From Eublepharis macularius (lineage: Eukaryota > Chordata > Lepidosauria > Squamata > Eublepharidae), in assembly GCF_028583425.1 (NCBI RefSeq), contig NC_072805.1:13030001-13094000 (forward strand): a DNA stretch of 64,000 nt, given 5' to 3'. Shown piece by piece: positions 56,121 through 64,000 of this stretch. The position numbers and the translations under genes are program-made. Under the pieces are notes generated by a model. The model saw only the letters and a program-made list of their open reading frames with translations, did not search any database and was not told the DNA's origin. Every line of letters begins with the position of its first letter. Position 1 is the stretch's first letter.

Positions 56121-57939
56121 AAAATATATAAAAAAACAGTTGTTATAAATTAACAATCCTAAAAGCATCCAAATTTACACAGATTAAAATACAAAAGTAA
56201 TGTGACTGCTCAATAGCTGCAATACGTCTTGCTGGAGACAGAGGCCAGAATGACCTTTCCCTGGCGAGCAGATTCACAGGGTCTGTGGCAATTGGAGCAA
56301 AACTCTTTCCGGAAGGGAAGAAAGAGGAACTTTTGAAGCTGCTCGGGTGGTGGGGCCCAGGCTGTTCTCCCCTTTGCCATGATGTTCTTTATGGTGTGGG
56401 TATGGGGGGCAACTTTTCACCGAACCTGGGACGTCCAGGCGGATGAGTCAAGGTTGAACCAGCCTCCCCGTTGCCTCTTTAGTCCCTGGACAGTTGAAAG
56501 TTGTAGCAGTCCTTTTTCTGGCAGGGAGGGGCAAAGCCAACTCCCCAAGACCCGGCTGGGCGTCCCCTTAAGGAGGACGGCATGTGAGGCACTTGGAGCA
56601 GGTGAGACGTGCCTTAAAAATGCTGTGATTCCATAGAAGGTCCAGAGACCTACAAGAAGCCGCTGGTTTATGATCCCTGCCAGTCCTGTGAATTCACCAT
56701 GAATGTCAGGAGTCCAGAAGTCTTCCTGTTACCGTCAGATTTTCCTCTATATGAAGAACGCGGTCTTTGTGTCTTACAGGGAGACTCTTGTAAGAGTGAG
56801 AGGATTGCTCAGAAGCAACGGTTTGGAGCGGCTGGATGCCAAGCCCAAGGACACGTCGTTGCTTTTCAAAATGCGTTTCTCTGTTTTTGTTTTAAAGATG
56901 AGACGGTCTGGCTTGTGATCTTGAATTGCTCGGGCAGAGAAGCAGAACTAGCAGATCCGTTGCGCTGTCATGTGAGAGCTTTGGCCACAGGAGGAGCATA
57001 AAGCAGAGGACTGGCCGGCGTGTGTGCTAGCTAGCTAATTTCTGTCTGCCTTGAAAAGTGCTTAGCTTTGTGGGGCGAATCCAGTAGATGCAACGTTGGA
57101 GGAAAAGACTCCTTTCCCATCATTACAATGAGGCGGGTTGCCCGTTGCATCTTAGCTAGTGCTGCATGGAATGCATTCAAATAGTCTAAAGCATCCCAAA
57201 TACTTGCAGAGTCTAATGAAGCGCACTGTAAATCACTTCCAAATATTGCATCTCCTCATTTCTGCTTCAGGAGGGGTATGGAGAGGGAGAGGAAAAGTGA
57301 AATGGCTGATTGAGATCGCTGCAGTATAAAACGCTACAAGTTCACACCCCTCTCATATTCCTGAACATAAAAACAAGGTAATCCTATTTTCTGGAGGAGA
57401 GATCAAGCAGACAAAGCATGTTTGCAAGGCCCAGCCCCTTGTGCTAATCTGAGCTGGCCTGGAAGGCAGACTTCGTGAGCAGGGGTCACAGAGCATGTCA
57501 GGGAAACAAGACGATGGGGCTTGGAGGTGGAAGTGGGCTTCCTGGAGTCCTGGGCATTGGGTGTTCTAGCCCAGTGCTCCAGTTCCATTTTGGGAGGATG
57601 CTCCCCAGTGTTTAGCAGCAGGGAGGCCTTCTTGTAGTACCACAGTACAGTACACCTATCAGATGACAAGTTGCTGGTTTATCGATGCCCTGAGTAATAT
57701 TGCTGCCTGAAGCAATTCCGTTTGGGTTTCTCTGCATAGTCAGCGGTTCAGAGAATGGAGTAATATTTGCTCCCTGTTTTTGGCCTTTTCCAGACAGGAG
57801 GCAGGAGTTATATATGTATCATCTTCATTCCGATATTTTCTCCTAATTCTACTTGCCTCATGGGGAGAGAAGCCAGTGATATGGGAAGGGGCAGCCATAC
57901 AAGGCAGCCAGGGGAAAGTAATGTCTCTTGACCCTGGTA

Positions 57940-58930
57940 CATATGGAAGCATGCTGTGTCCGGGGTCCACAGCCCAGCCCCTGGACTTACTACAGAAGAG
58001 GACGGGAGACCCCCGGGATACAGTGGCCCAGCAGACAGTCAGACCCAGAACCAGCTGGTCACAGAAGGAAGGGAAGAGACACCCAAGCCTCAGAGGATTA
58101 GAAGGGGCAGGTGGAGGCTAGCTAGCCTCACCCTCCAGTGGGAGTTCAGGGGGCCAGGCAGGGAGAGTGGGGGCAACCCAGAGGGGACCAGAGCAGACAG
58201 GGAGGGCAAAAACAGTGCAGACAGCCAGCCAGCAGCTGGCCAAACTGAAGCCTTACCAGCCAGGGAGGAGAAGCAGCCCCAGCAGCTCAGAGCCATGCCC
58301 CAGCCTGCATCCCAGCTTGAAAGCAATAACCTAGCCCAGGGGATGCGAGCAGCTAAGCAACTGCAGGTGGAGCTGCCTGAGGCATTCTGTGGAAGAAGAG
58401 GGGCAGCCAGCCAAGGAGGCTCAGCTGTGCCTGCCTTCAGCCATCAGCTCAATCAGAGAGGCTGGACAGCCAGCCAACGAGGCACAGGTACAGCTGCCTA
58501 GGCCAGCTAGGGCCATGGTTAGAAGGTAGCAGGAGGGCGTGGTTGGCAGGTGGAGCATGGCAAGGCTGAAGGGATAAAAGGGAAGTCCACCCGCAGGGTG
58601 TGGTGGGTTGAGTAGGAGTGATGGAATGGAGCTGGAATGGAGCAGAGTGAGAGGAGGTGAGGAGGAAAGTGGATGAAGGAGGAGATGGAGGAGATCAAGG
58701 GAGAGGACTGGATCAGGTTGAGCAGGCCAGCAAGTGGACTGAGAGGGAGTCTGGTGAGGTATACTGCCCCTCCTTCCACAGAGCAGGGTCCTGCAGTATC
58801 CCTGACCCCCTTTGACGTCAGGGCCGGGCATGCTGGTACCCTGCCCAGCAGCGGCCGCAGCAAGCCCTGACATGCCGCGTCTCCAAGTGGCAGTGATCCT
58901 TTCCTTGTGCATGCCCAATAAATGTTTGTG
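57940..58930 (+). mobile_element. GC-rich LTR-like unit (candidate)
   Basis: A purine-rich, repeat-like block with a TATA-like gataaaag (58573-58580) and an AATAAA (58917-58922) about 340 bp later, the order expected in an LTR. No terminal repeats or duplications were identified. A long open frame across it is low complexity (Gln, Gly, Ala, Arg) and shows no domain. Probably a fossil; family not named. Confidence 0.3.
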
Positions 58931-61550
58931 TAACCAAGCAGGAACTGTGAACAGTCAGGAGGTCTCGGAAAGCTTAGTCTGCTGACTCCAGTTCTTGAGC
59001 AGACGTTCTGGGATGACGTGCCTTTCTGTCCAGAATACTGTCCATTGTGGCTGTAGCCTAGAGGGTTCCATCGCAGAGTGCTAGTCCCACAATCACTGAA
59101 AATACGCTGTGAACTATCTTGTTGCTGTTCAGCTATACCAAAGTCCTGATGGCCACGCTTGGAAGAAAGTACAGGACTTGGGGGCCCTTTCCAGTGTACG
59201 GGTCTTTCCAACTCAGTTCCTCTATAGAGATGCTTTCCCTGCCTTAATCTCCCCAGAAAGTAACAAGACCGTGCGATTACCAGGACTAGATCTTACCCTA
59301 TTCTATTCCACTCCATATACTCCACTGAACAAAGTTTGATTTATTTACAATAGTACTTACACCTCACCATTCCTTCTGGCTCAAGTTCAAAGCCTTCCTC
59401 TGATACAAAAAACCCTCTTCCAACTGAAGTGGCTCTTTTTTCGATTGGAGGATTCTGGCAGAGGAGTCCAGGGAGTCTGGCAGAGCAAAGACTGACACTC
59501 ATCCCAGCATCTGGCTGGTGGCCTGGGCTCTGGACAGAACTTTCGTTGGATAGTAGCTTGATCTAATCCTGGCCATGTCCCATTATCCCCCTCTGTCTTC
59601 AGACCATGGCTATGTTATGGAGGATAATCCACGTGTTGCCTTTTCTTCCGTCTGTCACTCTGTTGCTAGAGGTGCAGCAGCCACAGTGCTTGCCATTGCC
59701 TCTCTGTCCCTCTGCTTGCTCAGGAGTTTGGCTGCAGGCCACAGCACAACTGCTCCAGATGTTTCCTTGTCATGCTCAGCCTTCTATGCATTCCTGCTAG
59801 TTTCCTATAGCGGCTTACGGATTTGGTCTTCCAATCTGTACTGAATTCAGATGGGGTTTCCAGACTACCAGAGGATTACTCCTCCCCCCCCCCCCCAGGG
59901 TGGGCTTTGCCTTGGTCAGACAGCAGCTTCTGTCTTTTTAAAGATTGTTTTTCACGTGTCTTGTGCTGCTGGAACTGGACCAGGCAGCCGCTTTAATGAA
60001 ATGGCTAACACAATTTAGTAAACGTAACCAAATCAATAAAATAGTAAAATGCAAGAAAAATTGATATACAGAACAACAATAAACCCAGTTCATAGCAACA
60101 GAAGAAAATTAAAGGGCTAGCTGGATAAAAAGTCTTGGTGTAACTCTTGAAACTGAAAAGGTCCGGCATCAAATAACCACTGGGAAGAGTGAACCACAGA
60201 TGGTGTGCCATAACAACAAAAGACCTCTTGGGTAGAAACCCACCACATCTTTGTTGGGGCCACCAACAGCAGAGCCGAAATAGATGATCTCAGTTCTTAG
60301 TTTATATGACAGTACGTGGCTCTTTAAATTGCTCCTTTTTTAGAGGAGCTCGGGGGGGGGGGGGCGTGTGTGCATGTAGTTGTGTCCTCTTTCTCCCTAC
60401 CCCATTTTGTCTTTGCTGTGTCCCTATGAGGTAGATTAGCCTGAAGGATGATGAGTGGTGCAAGATAACCTAGTGAGCCCAAGACATCCTGGTCTCAGAT
60501 GGACTCTAGTCTGTACAGTAGCATGGATCCCAAGGCCATGCTTGGCTAATGGGAGGCTTCACAGTTAAGTACAAGGCAGCTTCTATGTGATCTGAGCCTG
60601 CGGCCGTACATCTTAACATCTGTTTTGATGAACCAAGGGGAAGGTTTGGGGTGGTTTTCTGTTTTGATCTGGTCTATTTTTATCTTGCCTTGTGATGTCC
60701 CTTTACATCATATTTACCCAAAGCTGAATGCACAACATCCTGGAATAACTCGTTGGGAAGACACCCTGTAGGGATTTTCTTTTGCTGCACATCAGGTTTC
60801 ATTTAGGAACATCTGCCTTTCGTTGCGGCGCCTGTGTCTGTGTGTCTCTCTGAAAGAGAGGATCGTGATTTTTGGAGTTGCTCAATTGAAGTTCTTACTC
60901 TAGTCCGCAGGAGGATAATGCTTTGTGGGCTTCCTTCTCAGCTGGTTCCTGATAGATAGAGGCATGGGATGTAGATGGAGATATGACACACTTTGGCACA
61001 GGGTTTTTTCCCCTGCCACCTGACCTGTGATTGCTTATTGTTCTCCATTTATGCCTTGTGGGCAGCGAGGAAGGTAGGGGGGCCCTTCCCAAAAGAAGCT
61101 TGCTGGAAAACAACAAAGCTCCTTAACACATCTGCTTTTCTAAGTTCCTCTTTCTCTATCACCTTCTCTTCCTATATATATCCTCTTCCGATATCAGTGC
61201 CTGATCCCAGTATGCCAGGCTCAGCCCAGTTTGGGGCGAGGGATCAACTGGATCCAAAAGCAGCCCCTCTGCGGCCCAGCTTCAGGGAGTGAACACCCTC
61301 CCTGCCTTCCCTGAACAGGGCCTCAGATGCTCTCTATTAGGGCTCTGCTTCTTTGAACGGTGCCTGTTTTCTCTCCATATTTTCCCCACTCCAATCCTGA
61401 AACGTGGAGGGTGCTTGGGAACTATTGGAAAATGTAAACCAAGTCCTCAGGCCTTTGTGGGAGAACAGGTTTCCCTGAGACCTTCAGACTGCTCATTCTT
61501 TGGCCTTAGGCCTAGGAGGATCATGACATAGTATCTTTTCTGCCATCTTC

Positions 61551-61685
61551 TGCTTTCACATACATTGAATAATGGACTTTCAGTGTACTTTAATAACCAT
61601 TTGCAAGTGGATGTTCCTGTCTTCACACAGGGAAATCCAGTTGCAAACTATTGCTAAAGTGCATTGTCCAATGTATGTGAAAGCA
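61551..61685. repeat. Palindromic MITE
   Basis: tgctttcacatacattgaat at the left and atgtatgtgaaagca at the right, with arms of about 55 bp pairing along 'ggactttcagtg' and 'gcattgtcc'. The centre is gttcctgtcttcacacaggg. A squamate miniature foldback element; flanking duplication unclear. Confidence 0.7.
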
Positions 61686-61974
61686 GCATGGATCTGTTCT
61701 GTGCCATCCAAAGTTGTTCCAAGTGTGGAACAACATACTGGAAGTGCTTAGTGAATAAAACTGATCACATCTCAATTTGACATTTAATTATTGTTAAATT
61801 ACTAGACAATGCTCCTGAGCCAGTTGACCTGGCTACCCAAAGGGATCGTACCTCCTTTTCCCTCCTCCTTGGGAAATGAGAGTGAAGCATGCAAGCACCC
61901 CAGTGCTTACACTTGGTTGTCCGTTAAAGGTGTTCCTGCCTGCGCACCAAATTCCAGCAAGTAAATGTAACTGC

Positions 61975-62780
61975 TAAAAAGGCCTTCTCACAATGCAGAC
62001 TAGCCTGGAAGACGGCCCCCCTACCTTGACACGGCTGATCTGGCCACCTGGATTCATGGCACAGTAACGTCAGGACTAGACTACTGCAATGCACTCTGCA
62101 TAGCTCTCCCTTCAAAGTTGACTCAGAAACTCCAGCTGGTGCAGAACGCTGCAGCTCATTTACTCTCAAGAGCTAGATAGAGCATGTGTATCACTCCCAT
62201 TCTGCAGTCATATCATTGGCCTCTCTGACATGTCAGCTTCACTTATCTGGTCAGGGCCTTCCGCAGATACCACCCTGCAGTTGGGCAAAACCAACAGCTG
62301 CCCGCACACAGGCTTTCTCTAGGGTAGCCCCCATTTTATGGAATGGTCTGCCTGAGGTCAGGAAAGGTCCTGCTCTCCTGTCTTTCTGCAAACTATGCAA
62401 AATTGAATTATTCAGGAGGGCTTTCTGTGCAGGTTATAGACTGTGTCATAAGTAGCCCAGAGAGACGCAGAGACTATACGCCACTGTACTGAGTGCTGGC
62501 AGACGTGCATCTACTAGGGAGTTTCCACATTGATAAACATGCCGTGTAATTTAGTTATGCTGGGTTTCAGGAAGATTTCATCTCCATGCTTGGCTTTATG
62601 CTTGTTTTTCCATTTTTTTCTGCTTCCATACCCTATTGTCTCTTTCACTGACTGTCCTAACTGCTGTTCATTATTCTACCTTGATCAATGAATGTCCTAG
62701 CTGTTGATTGTATTGTGTTTTCACTAGCGCTGTGTAATCCACCTTGGATCTCAATAAGAAAGGTAGACTATAAATAACAA
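61975..62780 (+). repeat. L2-like LINE ORF2 C-terminus and 3' end
   Basis: 'aggactagactactgcaatg' (L-D-Y-C-N), 'ctccagctggtgcagaacgc' (L-Q-L-V-Q-N-A-A), then FSRVAPILWNGLPEVRKGPA and LLSFCKLCKIELFRRAF, and a tail 'tccaccttggatctcaataa' ... gactataaataac. The frame is broken, but this is the most complete L2-like copy here. Confidence 0.75.
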
Positions 62781-62834
62781 CAACTCTCTGTTGGGCCCTT
62801 ATGCTTGTTTATAACACCTTCCCACCTCTCTGTG

Positions 62835-62925
62835 CACCTGACGAAGAGAACTGTGATTCTTGAAAGCTTATGCTACAGTAAAGTTGGTTAGTCTTAAAAG
62901 TGCTACTGGACTCTTTTCTATTTTA
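62835..62925 (+). mobile_element. Penelope-like single end with 13-bp TSD
   Basis: A 91-bp sense copy from the ribozyme-like core to 'gtgctactggactcttttct'. ccacctctctgtg at 62822-62834 and 62926-62938 is a perfect target duplication. This is the simplest insertion in the window. Confidence 0.8.
62838..62875 (+). ncRNA. Candidate hammerhead core (type G)
   Basis: CTGACGA, one A, gagaa/ttctt stem (last pair G-T), GAAA, agc/gct stem III with loop ttat, then A. The copy begins three bases before the core, so the 5' strand of stem I would come from the target DNA. Confidence 0.4.
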
Positions 62926-63559
62926 CCACCTCTCTGTGTCAGCATATTTGCTCCTCTGGCTCTCCCTCTCCTTCAGAGTGCAAACTGTCTGGGAAGCAAT
63001 CACAGCGTGAGGGAGGATTATACTCGCCAGTCAAGAAGAGGCTAATCTGAGCTGGAGCTAGGTTTGTCAGGTCCCCCCAGTAACTGGTGGGAGAGTGGTG
63101 GCAGCGGGGCACCAATTTTCCTACCTTGCAAGCCAAGTAGGGCCTTGATTTTCTGCAAAAAGTGAGACAGAAACATCGGAGTGCCGGCACCGTGTGCAGG
63201 TACATAGGCTCCAGATAGTGTCCTGCCTTCTGGGAGCAAGAGTATCATCATCTCTTCCTCTTCTGGGCTCTTGAAGGGCACAGCCCTTTACCATCTACCC
63301 AATATTCTTTTTTCCTACTTGGAACCTGAATTGGGTGTGGTTAATCATTGTTATCCTCAAAGGGGTTTATTCTTCCAAGTGGAATCCATAAAAATTGTAC
63401 ACTTCTCAGTTCTGAAGCTGCTAATCCTTAACTAGTAGGCTTGGCCCTGTTTTTGAAGACGCGGGTATTGGTAATATCTGAGTGTGCTTTTTGTCAGCTG
63501 GCAATTAATAATCCCATGTTTGGTTGGCTTGGGAAGAACTGAACTATTCCAAAATATGC

Positions 63560-63710
63560 ATGCCTTGGTAATGTCCAGTTTGGCTTACTGTGACATATTC
63601 TGTGAAGAATGTCTGGGAAATGTAGCAGTGAGGTTTCTGACTGGTGCCCTCTGTGGTAATCAGGTTACCCAGTGCTGTGCCAACTGCATAGATTGCTAAT
63701 TTACTTCTGG
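63560..63710 (+). repeat. L2-like LINE fragment (weak)
   Basis: VMSSLAYCDIFC and GNVAVRFLTGAL recall the L2-type S-x-L-D-Y-C-N and N-A-A-A-R-x-L-T-G motifs. Eroded. Confidence 0.4.
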
Positions 63711-64000
63711 TAGAACTCTTGGCCTTATTGAGGTGTTCGGGGTGGGTTGGCTGGAGTCAAGAAGCAGCTCCACCTTGTATAGGAGGAACAACATATGCTT
63801 GTGCGATTGCTGACCAGCTCTCTGTTTGAGTAACACTATTGTTGTTGCTGTCAACACACCTCCTTCGTGGGACATCTCAGTAGCTGTTGCAAGCAGTTCT
63901 CCTGAGACCCTTCTGATTTGCCCATGAGCTAACCATAACAGCCAAGGTTTCCTATTTGTAGCTAGTGTCGGGCTTCTCCGTATGTGTGCTAACAGCCAAT

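Larger units (their letters stand above)
43641..64000 (+). other. VAC14: Intron 13 (start; runs past the window)
   Basis: Donor gtaagt. I looked for the human-like exon 14 segment (MNSYFYKFMINLLKRF) and later exons and found none, so the intron exceeds 20 kb. Mobile elements are listed separately. I see nothing nameable in 43650-44980, 50870-52020, 52600-54300, 56120-57930, 58940-61540 (apart from possible antisense LINE tail sequence near 60000-60300) and 62940-63560. Confidence 0.75.

Noticed and set aside
57956-58501. 181-codon Gln/Gly/Arg-rich frame
   Set aside because: Low complexity with no domain. It lies in a repeat-like GC-rich block, and a matching antisense frame (58519-59211) shows the length is due to composition.

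Overview
The window is a vertebrate nuclear locus holding the first 13 coding exons of VAC14 on the + strand. VAC14 is the HEAT-repeat scaffold of the PIKFYVE-FIG4 phosphoinositide complex. The CpG-rich promoter, the start codon at 1145 and exons 1-13 (last base 43640) are present. They encode about 509 of the roughly 782 residues of the human protein. The C-terminal exons were not found and must lie past 64000. No second host gene is convincing.

The repeats point to a squamate reptile, perhaps a gecko. They include a 5S-rRNA-derived SINE of the 5S-Sauria type, two tRNA-derived SINE families usual in lizards, many L2-like LINE 3' ends, a hAT-type non-autonomous transposon, palindromic MITEs, Ty3/Gypsy LTR fossils and at least nine Penelope-like element (PLE) copies. 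The species call is an inference from repeat families recognised by eye.

Layout: 1-1250 promoter, 5'UTR and exon 1; 1250-24350 exons 2-12 in a fairly compact array (introns 0.8-6.3 kb); 24354-43483 the 19 kb intron 12, packed with nested mobile elements; 43484-43640 exon 13; 43641-64000 the start of a very long intron 13 with an L2 fragment, a Gypsy-type gag fossil carrying a nested solo LTR, more L2 and PLE copies, and long stretches I could not assign.

The most interesting structure is the PLE set. Copies of three related end sequences occur as single ends, as head-to-head foldbacks and, at 40814-43133, as roughly 0.5 kb inverted ends around a reverse transcriptase and GIY-YIG endonuclease fragment. 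Several have readable 8-14 bp target-site duplications, and several sit inside SINEs. All three end types contain a hammerhead-ribozyme-like core (CTGANGA, a covarying stem II, GAAA and a short stem III or GTC), although stem I is short or not visible. Other points are a GC-AG donor after exon 11 and palindromic MITE copies in the introns on both sides of exons 11-12.
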